NCBI GenBank assembly: GCA_942493305.1 | Contig: OW818686.1 | Span: 868,001 to 932,000 of the forward strand | Length of the DNA: 64,000 bases | Direction: 5' to 3' | Source of the DNA: UBA7672 sp030824255 | GTDB lineage: Bacteria; Pseudomonadota; Alphaproteobacteria; Caulobacterales; Hyphomonadaceae | Shown here: positions 8,633 through 18,161 of the stretch, piece after piece | Position numbering within the stretch: the first letter of the stretch is position 1 | How the letters are laid out: each line of letters starts with the position of its first letter | The notes under the pieces: model-generated | The model's database searches: none | The model's input: only the letters and a program-made list of their open reading frames with translations | Told to the model about the DNA's origin: nothing | Translations under genes and position numbers: made by a program

Positions 8633-9130
8633 GTGAAACTCCGTACCGCTCTTCTGACTGCCGCCGCTTTCGGCCTCGCAGCCTGCACGCCCGCCGCGAA
8701 CGAGCCCGCTCCGGCAACGCCCGATCCCGCGCCGATTGCGACGGATGCGGCTCCCGCGCCGAGCGGCCCCGCCGCCGAGAACACGACGGATTCACTCTCC
8801 TCCACGCCCGCCGATCCCGCTGCGCCGGCCGTCGCCATTCCGGCGACACCGACCCCTGCGCCCGCCGCTGCGCCTGCGGACGCCGAACTCGCCGCCGGCC
8901 GCGCCGTCTATAACGGCCCCGGCTCGTGCGCGATGTGCCACGGCCCCACCGGCCAGGGCACGCCGATGGGCGTCGCCCTCACCGCCGGCCTCGAATACGA
9001 TGCGATCAAGGAGAAGGTCGTGAAGGGCATGATCAACTCCGGCGACAAGATGCCTCCGATGGGCGCAGCCCTCTCCGCCGAACAGATCGACGACCTCGCG
9101 AAATTCGTCGAAGCCGGCCTGCCCCAATAA
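8633..9130 (+). CDS. Lipoprotein c-type cytochrome
   Basis: 165 residues starting at GTG (8633) behind GAGGGGGA. The lipobox ends in FGLAAC at residue ~19, so it should be a lipid-anchored periplasmic protein. A long Ala/Pro-rich linker (residues ~20-85) leads to one cytochrome c domain with CAMCH as haem motif and a distal methionine candidate in GDKMPPMGAALS. It is a mono-haem electron carrier; partner oxidase or dehydrogenase not evident nearby. Confidence 0.88.
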   Translation: MKLRTALLTAAAFGLAACTPAANEPAPATPDPAPIATDAAPAPSGPAAENTTDSLSSTPADPAAPAVAIPATPTPAPAAAPADAELAAGRAVYNGPGSCAMCHGPTGQGTPMGVALTAGLEYDAIKEKVVKGMINSGDKMPPMGAALSAEQIDDLAKFVEAGLPQ

Positions 9131-9172
9131 CCGGACCGCCCCAGTAGCCGGACCACCGCAGTAATTGGACCG
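9122..9172. repeat. Three 17-bp imperfect tandem repeats spanning the cytochrome gene stop codon
   Basis: Units at 9122-9138, 9139-9155 and 9156-9172 (CCCCAATAACCGGACCG, CCCCAGTAGCCGGACCA, CCGCAGTAATTGGACCG). Each copy carries a stop triplet (TAA, TAG, TAA). The third unit runs into the palindromic repeat that follows. Confidence 0.7.
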
Positions 9173-9207
9173 CCGGGCTCCCGCCCGGCAGTCGCTGCGC
9201 CGCAGCG
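9167..9207. repeat. Two-hairpin palindromic intergenic repeat, copy 1
   Basis: GGACCGCCGGGC, a TCCC loop and GCCCGGCAGTC form the first hairpin (9167-9193), followed by CGCTGCG/CGCAGCG (9193-9207) as a second. The same first hairpin occurs at 12275-12304 and 63832-63858; the two-hairpin layout recurs at 63832. Confidence 0.7.
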
Positions 9208-9239
9208 AGCATCGCAAAGCGCGCATCAAAGCGCGCGCC

Positions 9240-9797
9240 TTAGCCCACAGCCTTCCGCGCGCCCGCCAGCAACTCGCCCGACGCCTTCGCGTCGCCCATC
9301 GCGCGCGACAGGTTCAGCACGCCCGCCATCTCGCCCAGCAGCGCCAGCGCATCCCTGCGTCCGGCCCCCGGCGCCATCATCAGCGCCAGCCTGTCCGCCA
9401 AGCCATTCAGCCCCGCCTCGAACGCCAGCTTCACCTCCGGCGTCGCGCGCTGCACCTCGGAAGACAGCACCGGCACCGGGCATCCCGCCGTGTCGTCGTC
9501 GCGATGCCGCGCCGAAAGATAGAAATCCACGTAGCGCTCCAGCGCCTTGTCGCCATGCTTCTCGCGCACGCGATCAAGCGAGCCCGCGGCCGCCTCGAAC
9601 AGGTGCGTCACCGCCGCCGCCAGCAGCGCATCACGCGATCTGAAGTGCGCATAGAAGCCGCCATGCGTCAGGCCCGCCTCCGCCATGATGCTGGCGACGC
9701 CGACGCCCTCCAGCCCGCCCGCGCGCACGCGGAGCGCCGCCTTCTCCACGATGGCCGCGCGCGTCTTCTCTTTGTGATCGGGCGCATACCGCACCAT
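9240..9797 (-). CDS. TetR-family regulator divergent from an MFS transporter
   Basis: 185 residues with an N-terminal TetR HTH (ASIMAEAGLTHGGFYAHFRS at ~40-60) and a C-terminal TetR_C-like ligand domain. The HTH and the DDTAGCPVPVLSSEV segment resemble regulators of the AcrR/NemR type. The divergent MFS gene starts 168 bp away, and the shared intergenic region holds three dyads, so repression of the transporter and of itself is likely. Confidence 0.9.
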   Translation of the reverse strand: MVRYAPDHKEKTRAAIVEKAALRVRAGGLEGVGVASIMAEAGLTHGGFYAHFRSRDALLAAAVTHLFEAAAGSLDRVREKHGDKALERYVDFYLSARHRDDDTAGCPVPVLSSEVQRATPEVKLAFEAGLNGLADRLALMMAPGAGRRDALALLGEMAGVLNLSRAMGDAKASGELLAGARKAVG

Positions 9798-9853
9798 GAC
9801 AAAGCTCTGCTTCCTCGGAAAACCTGAAACAATCCAGCTCTCTCAAGCCATCT

Positions 9854-9928
9854 GATGATACGCATCATCCAGCCTGAACGAAAGCGCAGGCATGCCTGCT
9901 TGAACAATAATATGATATCCGTCATATC
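9854..9928. promoter_or_regulatory. Candidate TetR operators between the TetR and MFS genes
   Basis: Three dyads lie in 75 bp: GATGATACGCATCATC (9854-9869), the perfect palindrome GCAGGCATGCCTGC (9886-9899), and ATATGA/TCATAT (9910-9927). Any of them could be the operator of the flanking TetR protein; the first has the size typical of TetR sites. Confidence 0.5.
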
Positions 9929-9964
9929 CTGTCGACCTCCGGCCTGCGAAAACGGGATCACACC

Positions 9965-11290
9965 ATGGCGACCGCTGGCGCTTCCGCTTCTCCCGCAGGC
10001 GACCCCATCACCCGCTTCTTCGGCCGGCTCGGCATCCATTATGCGTGGGTCGTCGCCTTCGTGACCTTCTTCGCGGCCCTTGTCGCCGCCGGCGCCGTCG
10101 GATCGGTCGGCGTGATGCTGATCCCGCTGCAGCTGGAATTCGGCTGGACGCAGGCAGAGATTTCTTCCGCCCTTGGCATTCGCCTTGCGCTGCTCGGCCT
10201 CGTCGCGCCATTCGCCGCCGCGTTATTCATCCGCTTCGGCCTCCGTCCCATCATCGTCATCTCGCTTTTGCTGATCGGCGCCGGCACCGGCGCTTCGGTG
10301 CTGATGACGGAGCTCTGGCAACTGGTCGCGCTCTGGGGTGTCGTGGTCGGTCTCGCCGCGGGCCTCACTGCGCTTGTGATGTCGGCGACCGTCGCAACGC
10401 GGTGGTTCGAGACACGGCGCGGTCTCGTCATCGGCCTGTTGTCTGCCGCCACGGCCATGGGCCAGCTCGTCTTCCTGCCCTTCATGGCCTGGCTGGTCGA
10501 TCTCGAAGGCTGGCGCACGGCCACGCTGGCGCTGTGCGTGTTCTACGCGCTCGCGGCCGCGCTCGTGATCCTCTTCATCCGCAATCGTCCCTCCGATGTC
10601 GGCCTCCTGCCCTTTGGCGCCCCCCAGGCAAACGCTTCGGCTGATGCGCCTCCCGCCGCAGTGCCGACACCGCAAGGCAATCTCTTCCTCGCCCCGTTCG
10701 AAGCGCTGGCCATCGCGTCACGCAAGCCGGTCTTCTGGGTCCTCGCCGGCGCCTTCTTCATCTGCGGCGCCTCCACCAACGGCCTCGTGCAGATGCACTT
10801 CATCCCGATGTGCGGCGACTATCTCATCCCCGCCACAGCCGCCGCCGGCACGCTCGCGCTCATGGGCGCCTTCAACTTCGTCGGCACGGTCGCCTCCGGC
10901 TGGCTGACCGACCGCTTCAATGCGCGCATCCTGCTGTTCTGGTATTACGGCCTGCGCGGCCTCTCGCTGATCTACCTGCCCTTCTCGGGCTTCGATCCCG
11001 TGGCCGTGATGATCTTCGCCGTCTTCTATGGCCTTGACTGGATCGCGACCGTGCCGCCGACCGTGAAGCTCACCGCTGATGCGTTCGGTTCACGTGCAAC
11101 CATGGTTTTCGGCTGGATCTTCGCCGCCCACCAGCTTGGCGCAGGCAGCATCGCCTGGCTGGCCGGCATCATCCGCACCGAACTCGATTCCTACAGCCTC
11201 GCCTTCCAGGGCGCCGGCGTCCTCTGCGTCATCGCCGCCCTCGCCTTCCTCGGCCGCCCGAAGCCCGCGCCAACACCAGCCGCCGCTTGA
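9965..11290 (+). CDS. MFS transporter
   Basis: 441 residues with 12 predicted membrane segments in two six-helix halves, separated by a cytoplasmic loop around residues 210-245 (GLLPFGAPQANASADAPPAA). The second half begins KPVFWVLAGAFFICGASTNG, typical of the monocarboxylate/oxalate-formate group of the major facilitator superfamily. The substrate is unknown. It is divergent from a TetR gene and probably induced by its ligand. Confidence 0.88.
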   Translation: MATAGASASPAGDPITRFFGRLGIHYAWVVAFVTFFAALVAAGAVGSVGVMLIPLQLEFGWTQAEISSALGIRLALLGLVAPFAAALFIRFGLRPIIVISLLLIGAGTGASVLMTELWQLVALWGVVVGLAAGLTALVMSATVATRWFETRRGLVIGLLSAATAMGQLVFLPFMAWLVDLEGWRTATLALCVFYALAAALVILFIRNRPSDVGLLPFGAPQANASADAPPAAVPTPQGNLFLAPFEALAIASRKPVFWVLAGAFFICGASTNGLVQMHFIPMCGDYLIPATAAAGTLALMGAFNFVGTVASGWLTDRFNARILLFWYYGLRGLSLIYLPFSGFDPVAVMIFAVFYGLDWIATVPPTVKLTADAFGSRATMVFGWIFAAHQLGAGSIAWLAGIIRTELDSYSLAFQGAGVLCVIAALAFLGRPKPAPTPAAA

Positions 11291-11296
11291 CCACGG

Positions 11297-11400
11297 CTTG
11301 TCATCCCGGCCGTAGCGAAGCGGAGAGCCGGTACCCATTCATCCGGCGGCGTATTTTCACCATGGTCCCGGATAGCGCTGCGCGCTTCCGGGATGACAAG
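11297..11400. repeat. 104-bp intergenic element with 13-bp terminal inverted repeats
   Basis: CTTGTCATCCCGG (11297-11309) and CCGGGATGACAAG (11388-11400) are perfect inverted repeats. An internal GTCCCGGATAGCGCTGCGCGC lies before the right end. GTCATCCCGG...CCGGGATGAC palindromes of this size are common dispersed non-coding elements in alphaproteobacterial genomes. It sits just after the MFS stop. Confidence 0.7.
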
Positions 11401-11497
11401 CCCCACCCATCCCCAGAATCCCGCCCAACCAGTCCCATCCGCGACTTGGTTGGCCAGCCCCCCCGCTGCACAACAGCGGCTCAAGGGGCCGCGCCAG

Positions 11498-12190
11498 ATG
11501 TCGAAACTCTATTTCTCCTACGCCGCGATGAACGCCGGCAAATCCACTGTCCTCCTGCAGGCCGCCTACAATTATCAGGAGCGCGGCATGCGCTCGCTGC
11601 TGTTCACCTCCGCGCTCTACGCAAAGACGGAAGACGGCCGCATCACCTCGCGCATCGGCATCAATTCCGACGCCCTGCTCTATGACGAAGCGGACGATCT
11701 CTACGTCTGGATCCGCCGCGAGCATCGCCGGAAAAAAGTCGATTGCGTCTTCGTCGACGAAGCGCAGTTCATGACGAAGGAACAGGTCTGGCAGCTCGCG
11801 CGCATCTGCGACCGGCTTTCCATTCCCGTCCTGTGCTATGGCCTGCGCACTGATTTTCGCGGCGAGCTTTTCCCCGGCTCCGCCGAACTTCTCGCCATCG
11901 CCGACAATCTGCGCGAAATCCGCACCATCTGCCATTGCGGCCGCAAGGCCACCATGGTCGTGCGCCGCACGGGCGACGGCAAGGCGCTCACCAGCGGCGA
12001 TCAGGTCGGCATCGAGAAGTCGATGTACCTCTCCCTCTGCCGCACCCATTGGGAAGAGGAAACCGGCCGCTGGCCTCTCGCCTCCGACAAGGCCCGCGCC
12101 AAACCCGCGACACCCCGCACGCCTGCGCGCAAGAAGCCCGCCGCCAAGAAAGCCAGGCCCACCACCGCCCGCGCTCGCCGCCGCGTGTAG
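11498..12190 (+). CDS. tdk: Thymidine kinase with a basic C-terminal tail
   Basis: 230 residues from the ATG at 11498; an upstream in-frame ATG (11393) would translate repeat-derived sequence. The P-loop is YAAMNAGKST at ~8-17, the Walker B-like motif is FVDEAQF, and cysteines in CHCG and LCRTHW suit the zinc lasso of type II thymidine kinases. It phosphorylates thymidine for dTTP salvage. The last ~33 residues (KARAKPATPRTPARKKPAAK and onward) are a Lys/Arg/Ala/Pro-rich tail beyond the usual ~195-residue enzyme, resembling histone H1-like tails. Confidence 0.93.
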   Translation: MSKLYFSYAAMNAGKSTVLLQAAYNYQERGMRSLLFTSALYAKTEDGRITSRIGINSDALLYDEADDLYVWIRREHRRKKVDCVFVDEAQFMTKEQVWQLARICDRLSIPVLCYGLRTDFRGELFPGSAELLAIADNLREIRTICHCGRKATMVVRRTGDGKALTSGDQVGIEKSMYLSLCRTHWEEETGRWPLASDKARAKPATPRTPARKKPAAKKARPTTARARRRV

Positions 12191-12268
12191 CTCCCGCTCA
12201 CCCGAAGAGAGGCGCCTGCAAGGCAAGCCTCCGATCTCGCGTCCCTTGCACTGTCATTCCGGACGCAC

Positions 12269-12310
12269 GCACATTGGACCGCCGGGCTCCCGCCCGGCGG
12301 TCCAATGTGC
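12269..12310. repeat. Perfect 19-bp hairpin, copy 2 of the palindromic repeat family
   Basis: GCACATTGGACCGCCGGGC (12269-12287) and GCCCGGCGGTCCAATGTGC (12292-12310) pair perfectly around a TCCC loop. The core is the GGACCGCCGGGC hairpin also found at 9167 and 63832. It lies 78 bp past the thymidine kinase stop and could also act as a terminator, though no T-run follows. Confidence 0.75.
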
Positions 12311-12451
12311 CAAACTCGGGGGAAAGTCATTGTCCAGATCCGGAGGAAACAGAACCCGTTTCCCCCATCCTTTCAAACGCCTCGTCTCAAATCTTGAGGG
12401 AAGCCCACATCCAGATTCGGCCGGGTTCACCGCACACTTACACTGCAGCCC

Positions 12452-13435
12452 ATGCAGTTCGAGACACCTCATCCCGAACACGACATCAACGCGACCAGCC
12501 AAGGCTGGCTCGCGCCTGTCGCCATGTTTGTCGCGTGGCTCGCCGCTCTCCTCGCTCGCATCGCCCGCCTCAACCGCATCCGCCGCACCACGAAATTCAA
12601 ATCGACCTGGCGTGATAGCTGGCCCGGTCTCCGCCAATCCGAATGGCATCGCGACCTGATGCTCGCCCAGGGCGCAGCTCTCCTGCTCTCTGGCAAGACG
12701 CTCGACGATGCCGACTTCGTCGATCACCCCATGCCCGCTGCCTACGGCGGACCCTGCCCAAAGACACCTTACGAAATGAAACGCCGCTTCGCCGTGATCG
12801 CCGACTGGCTCCGCGACCCCGAAGCCCACATCCGCCGTCACGCCGCGCGCATCGCGAAGCGTGCCGCCCATGGTTCGGCAGACGCCGCGATGCGCGCGGC
12901 TGCTCACCATGCAGCCGTAAGTGTTGCCTGTTCCGGAAGTAACCGCGTCGCCCTCATGGCGAGCATCGACTGCAGGGAGCGCCGCGTTCGTCGCGAGCCT
13001 GTCGAAGGATCGAACCACGCGGGGGCGCTCGCAAACGCCCGCGCTCCGCCCGCACATCACACAGCTGCCTGTGCCGATTACCCGCTACCTCAGCGCACGC
13101 GCGCGTCTGAGGTCGTCTCATCATGCCTCAATGAAAGTCCCGCGACTTCGGCAGAATCCGCACATCGCGCGGGTGACGGAGCACTCTCTCGCCTTTCGGC
13201 CCACGCGGCTGTTGCGGATGCTTCACCTCGTCCGCCCGCGTCAGTTCCACCTCCGGATAATAATCCTCCGACAGCCGCTTCAGCTCTGATGTCCGGTCGA
13301 ATGCCTTCACACCCATCAGGTGGATCACGCCTTCCTTGCTCTTCTGCACACGGCCATGCACCTCCAGCAGCCGCGCGCACATCACCTCCGCGCGGAAGCG
13401 TTCGAAAATCCGCGCCCACAGCAGCACGTTGGTGA
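12452..13435 (+). CDS. Uncharacterised protein with one membrane segment; C-terminal half doubtful
   Basis: The open frame starts MQFETPHPEHDINATSQG and has one hydrophobic helix (WLAPVAMFVAWLAALLARIA). A plausible soluble region follows to about residue 150 (KTLDDADFVDHPMPAAYGG, RDPEAHIRRHAARIAK). After that it passes through a repeat at 12986-13015 and lies antisense to dnaE2 from 13128 onward, with a low-complexity Ala/Pro/Ser composition. I believe the first ~150 residues may be a real protein whose end was altered by the repeat; the rest is probably a shadow of dnaE2. Function unknown. Confidence 0.35.
   Translation: MQFETPHPEHDINATSQGWLAPVAMFVAWLAALLARIARLNRIRRTTKFKSTWRDSWPGLRQSEWHRDLMLAQGAALLLSGKTLDDADFVDHPMPAAYGGPCPKTPYEMKRRFAVIADWLRDPEAHIRRHAARIAKRAAHGSADAAMRAAAHHAAVSVACSGSNRVALMASIDCRERRVRREPVEGSNHAGALANARAPPAHHTAACADYPLPQRTRASEVVSSCLNESPATSAESAHRAGDGALSRLSAHAAVADASPRPPASVPPPDNNPPTAASALMSGRMPSHPSGGSRLPCSSAHGHAPPAAARTSPPRGSVRKSAPTAARW
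12986..13015. repeat. Short dispersed-type repeat with GTTCG/CGAAC ends
   Basis: GTTCG...GAGCCTGTCGAAGGAT...CGAAC: the core GAGCCTGTCGAAGG is a familiar dispersed motif in alphaproteobacterial intergenic repeats. Here it sits inside the open frame at 12452-13435 and contributes the residues RREPVEGSN, a common signature when such a repeat is read through. Confidence 0.45.
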
Positions 13436-16400
13436 CGCCCGTCTCGTCCTCCAGCGTGATGAAGATCGCCTTGCCATTGCCAGGCCGCTGCCGCACCAGC
13501 ACCACCCCGGCTGTCCTTACCCAGCGGCCATCCGCCAGCTCATTTGTCTCCTTGCAAGACAGCACCCGCTCGCCCGCAAACATCGGCCGCAGGATCTGCA
13601 TCGGGTGCCCCTTCAACGACAGTCGCGCGGTCTGGTAATCCGCCGCCACATGCTCGCGCAGGGGCATTTCCGGCAGGTTGCTGTCCGGCTCCTCGCCCAG
13701 CTCGCGCGCATCGGCGGCGGCGAATAGCGGCAGCGGATTATCGTTCGGCAGCCGCCGCACTTCCCACATCGCCTGCCGCCTGTCCTGCTTCAGCGATCCG
13801 AACGCATCCGCATCCGCCAGCCGCCGCAGCATCGGCACGGACACCCTCCCCCGCACCCGCATCTCCTGAATACTCGCAAACCCATCGCCCCGCCGCGCGA
13901 CAAGGTTTTCCGCATCATCCTTCCGCATCCCGTCAATCTGCCGGAACCCGATCCGCAACGCGAGCGATCCATCCTCCCGCCGCTCCAGCGTGTTGTCGTA
14001 CTCGCTGAAGTTCACATCCACCCCCCCCCACCTCCACCCCATGCTCCCGCGCATCCCTCACCAGCTGCGCCGGCGCATAGAACCCCATCGGCTGCGAGTT
14101 GAGCAGCGCACACGTAAACGCCGCCGGATGATGACACTTCAACCACGAAGACACATAAACCAGCTGCGCAAACGCCGCTGCATGGCTCTCCGGAAACCCG
14201 TAAGATCCGAAACCCTTGATCTGCTCAAAACACCTCTGCGCGAAATCACGCTGATAGCCGCGGCGAACCATACCCTCGACCATCTTCTCCTCGAATAGAT
14301 GCATCGTTCCAACATTGCGGAATGTCGCCATCGCGCGGCGCAACTTGTTCGCATCCACCGCAGAAAATTCCGCAGCAACAATCGCAAGCTTCATCGCTTG
14401 TTCCTGGAACAACGGAACGCCCAATGTCTTGTTGAGAATGTTGTAGAGCTCGTCAGGATGACCATACTGCTGAGCAGGCGCAGGAAAGGTGACTTTCTCT
14501 TCTCCGTTGCGGCGTCTCAGATAGGGATGCACCATGTTTCCCTGGATCGGTCCCGGACGCACGATCGCAACCTCGATCACAAGATCGTACAGTTTTTTTG
14601 GCTTCATCCGTGGCAGCATGTTGATCTGCGCGCGACTTTCGACCTGAAAGACGCCAAGTGAATCACCTTTGCCAAGCATCTCGTAGACAGCAGGATCTTC
14701 TATCGGAAAGTCCCTCAGACCATAACGCCGTTCACCATGCCGATAGAGAATATCGCGCGCCTTTCTGATGCATGTGAGCATTCCAAGGGCAAGAACGTCA
14801 ATCTTCATCAAGCCCAATGCGTCGATATCGTCCTTGTCCCACTCGATGAATGTTCGATTATCCATCGCCGCATTGCCGATGGGAACAAGTTCATCAAGTC
14901 GTCCCTGTGTCAGGACAAATCCGCCAACATGCTGAGAGAGATGCCGAGGAAAATCCAGTAATCGATGGGCATAAATCAGAGCGCACCGAAGAGCAGGATT
15001 ATCCGGATCAAGCCCGGCCTGCGTCAACTGTTGCCGCGCAGGTTGATCACCCCAGCTTCCCCACACAAGGCCGGATAACTGCGCCATCACATCGTCGCTC
15101 AAGCCAAACACTTTTCCGACTTCGCGCATGGCGCTGCGTGGCCGATAATGAATTACAGCAGCAGCAATACCGGAGCGGCGCTCTCCGTAACGCGCATAGA
15201 TATGCTGTATGATTTCCTCGCGACGCTCATGCTCGAAATCTACATCAATGTCTGGAGGCTCATCACGCTCATTGGACAAAAAACGTTCGAACAAAACATC
15301 GAATCCGGCGGGACTGACAGATGTGATCCCGAGCACGAAACAGACCGCTGAGTTGGCCGCCGAGCCTCTTCCCTGGCAGAGGATGCCTTTGTTTTCTGCG
15401 ACCCTCACAATGTCGAAGATGGTAAGAAAATATTGTGCGATCTTTCTTTTTTCGATGAAGCGCAGCTCCTTGCGCAATAGGCGTTTGACCTTCTTTGGAA
15501 TGCGCCAGTTGTATTTCATTCCCGCGTGAAACCAGGTTCGGTTCTCGAGATACTCCTGATCGGTCCATCCGGCTGGCACAGGCTCCTGCGGATATTCGTA
15601 TTTAAGCTGACCGAGATCGAAATCTATCAGGCGAGACAGCATTTGCGTCTCTTCGATCGCCTCCGGTGCTGCGCGTAGCAAGCGAACCATTTCTGATGCA
15701 GGCTTGAGATAACGCTCTGCATTCATTTCGAGTTGGCGGCCCGCCGTCTCCAGTTTGACGCCTTGCCGGATGCAGGTCATGACGTCCTGCAGGTCGCGCT
15801 GGCCTGAATTGTGATAAAGCACGTCATTGGTAGCGATCAGGCGCACACCCGCCTCAGCTCCGATATGCTTCATCTTCGCAAGGCGGCGCGCATCACCCCC
15901 TCGCCTGTGCATTGAGACGCCCAACCATGTTGGCGCATAGGCGCGCACGCGCCTGAGCAGCGGAGCCAGACCTTCCAGCGTTTCCCCCGGCATGACGACA
16001 AGCAGCAGATCGCCCGCCAACCCCAGCAGATCCTCCAGAACGAGCCTGCATTCACCCTTGATCGCGCGACTCTCACCTGGTGGAGCCCGCAGGTTTCCCT
16101 CAGTCAGAATACGACAGAGACGCCCCCATCCTTGCCGGTTTGCTGGATACACGACGATGTCTGGTGTCCCGTCTATAAAGGCTAGACGGGCGCCTAAGCA
16201 AAGCTTGAACGCTTTTGCTCGTCTCTTGAGTTCAGTCTGCGAGGCTTTGAGCCTCTCTTCGTCTGGATGTTTTATCCAGCTGTTCTCGCCTGGAGACCCG
16301 CCATCCCGGACCTTACGCGGTATTGGAAGCCCATCCTTGCGAAACTGATTCAGCGCGACCCAAGCACGCACGACGCCAGCCACGGTATTGCGATCAGCAA

Positions 16401-16572
16401 TGCCAAGTGCGCTATGGCCGAGCAAAAGCGCCTGAAGCACCATGTCCTGTCCGTGCGACGCGCCACGTAAAAAGGAATAGTTGGTGGCGGCGACCATTTC
16501 TGCATACGCGACCCCGGTCGGTGTATGTCCGACAAACAGAGGCAAATCGTGCGCGTCGGCTGCGGCGCTCAT
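13128..16572 (-). pseudogene. dnaE2: Error-prone DNA polymerase DnaE2, broken by a frameshift in a G9 tract
   Basis: The reading frame from 16572 encodes the PHP domain, the PolC-type core with its catalytic aspartates (PDIDVDFEHER and MKIDVLALGML) and the finger region. It ends in nonsense after REHGVEV. The next frame resumes exactly there with VDVNFSEYDN and continues with the HhH and OB domains to the stop at 13128. The junction is a run of nine G (C at 14021-14029 on the plus strand); eight G would join the two parts into one ~1,147-residue DnaE2. It could be a true mutation, a phase-variable tract or a sequencing error. DnaE2 performs translesion synthesis with ImuA and ImuB. Its start overlaps the imuB stop (ATGA). 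Confidence 0.9.
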
Positions 16573-18161
16573 CCGAAAACCCCATGCAGATACCAAGTGG
16601 GTTGCACGCCATCACCGTATTCGCCCACGCGGAACAGCCAGAAGCGACGACCTTGAACATCCTCGATGCGGTAATAGTCGCGCACGCCATCTGCAGGCTC
16701 CCGCCACCATTCCGGCGCGATACGTTCAGGTCCTTCAGCACGCAAGACATCGAATTTCTTCTGCCGCCAGAAGAAGCACCGTGGCGGGCCATCGGGAACC
16801 TCCGCAAACCTGATTTCGATTTTCTGGGGCGGACTGAACACCTGCGCCGGACGAAGCGGCGGTTCGTCGGTTGCAGGCTCTGGCCAGAGGTACGATGCCG
16901 TTGGATTGAAGCTGGCAGGCACGACACGCGCTGCACGATCAGGATTGTGCGTGTTCTCGGGCAGGAAGCGCACGACACGCGAAGCCCCGAAGCGCATTGA
17001 CAGACGATCCGCGAGGTCTGCCACCTCATCATCTTCTATGGCGCGCCCATCCAGACCCGGCTGTAAAGCATTCAGAGGCTCTGCAGCCAGAATCGACAGC
17101 CGCACCTGGTCGAATCCGAAGCCGGGGTCGAGCGGATCGGCCAGCGCATCCAGCCTTTCACGGAAAAGCCGCAACAAGACGACGGACTCGCGCAGCGGTC
17201 TTCCTGCTTCCACAACAATACGACGAACTGCGCCGTCTGCGCGATAATAGCCTGCCTCGAAAACGCGCCCGCCTTCGCGTTGCTCTGCAAGCAGACAACA
17301 TATCTCTCGGGCGAGGTCGGCCAATGCCGCCTCAATATCTGCGACATGTCCTATGGGCTCGGCAAAGCGGCGCTCTGCCCATATCATAGGTATGATCCGA
17401 CGCGCCGTAAGCGGGGCTGGCACAGCGCCACGCAGTCGGTTGAGACGCACAACTATCTCTTCCCCGAAGCGTGCTGCAAAAAGCTCTCCGGGGCGATCGA
17501 TCAGAGCACCTATGGTCTTGAGGCCCGCACGCTGGATCGATGTACAGTGATCATCAAGCAGCCCTAGCGCAACGATAGGCAGTTTGCGGATAGCGACTTC
17601 TTCCCCGCCTGGCGCGACGATGGCGGCGTGACCAAAGCGTGCAAGCGTACGCGCCGTTTCTGGCGCACTGGCGATCACTGTGCGTACATTCATGCCGGCG
17701 CGATGCAAACGCTGCGACAAGGCAAGACGCAGAGCAGCCTCGCTGCCGAACAAGTGATCGCAGCCCGTTATGTCGATCATCAAGCCATCAGGCTTGTCGA
17801 TCATCACGACAGGAGAGATACGGTCACAATCTTCTGCAATCGCTTCAAGCAAGGCCGCATCGGCAAGGGGATCAGCCTCTTCTACCCAGAGATCCGGAAT
17901 CCGCGCCCGTGCGTCAGCCAATGTAATTCCGGTCGAGAGTTTTGTTTCTCTCGCAGCACGGCTGAGGGCAACGATGCGCATGGCTCCCTGCTGCTTCTCA
18001 ACGACAACGAGCGGCGGCTTATCCTGCGCGTCGACGCCCGCCCTCCGCATGATCCGATCGGCCGGCAGCCGCGGAAACCACACCGCGAGGAAGCGCCGTC
18101 CTGCGCTCTGGAATGTCGCTGTAGCAGAGGCGGTCACGGTTCCATTCCACGGTCCAGCCAT
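16569..18161 (-). CDS. imuB: ImuB, Y-family-like mutasome protein
   Basis: 530 residues resembling Y-family polymerases (RRFLAVWFPRLPADRIMRR, ISPVVMIDKPDGLMIDITGC) but of the ImuB type, which lacks an active catalytic triad and acts as a hub linking ImuA, the beta clamp and DnaE2. The ATG at 18161 lies inside the 3' end of imuA, a 143-bp overlap, suggesting tight coupling; no better start is seen before the conserved RRFLAVWF. It overlaps dnaE2 by 4 bp. Confidence 0.92.
   Translation of the reverse strand: MAGPWNGTVTASATATFQSAGRRFLAVWFPRLPADRIMRRAGVDAQDKPPLVVVEKQQGAMRIVALSRAARETKLSTGITLADARARIPDLWVEEADPLADAALLEAIAEDCDRISPVVMIDKPDGLMIDITGCDHLFGSEAALRLALSQRLHRAGMNVRTVIASAPETARTLARFGHAAIVAPGGEEVAIRKLPIVALGLLDDHCTSIQRAGLKTIGALIDRPGELFAARFGEEIVVRLNRLRGAVPAPLTARRIIPMIWAERRFAEPIGHVADIEAALADLAREICCLLAEQREGGRVFEAGYYRADGAVRRIVVEAGRPLRESVVLLRLFRERLDALADPLDPGFGFDQVRLSILAAEPLNALQPGLDGRAIEDDEVADLADRLSMRFGASRVVRFLPENTHNPDRAARVVPASFNPTASYLWPEPATDEPPLRPAQVFSPPQKIEIRFAEVPDGPPRCFFWRQKKFDVLRAEGPERIAPEWWREPADGVRDYYRIEDVQGRRFWLFRVGEYGDGVQPTWYLHGVFG

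Noticed and set aside
9179..9182. Palindromic repeat hairpins as plain terminators
   Set aside because: Stems are strong but lack a following T-run and share sequence between copies, so they are better described as a repeat family.
11393..11497. N-terminal extension of thymidine kinase
   Set aside because: Would translate the sequence right after the 104-bp repeat; the conserved start is at 11498.
12254..13060. 268-codon minus-strand frame downstream of dnaE2
   Set aside because: No family match and it runs through palindromic repeats at both ends; the plus-strand frame at 12452 is somewhat more protein-like.
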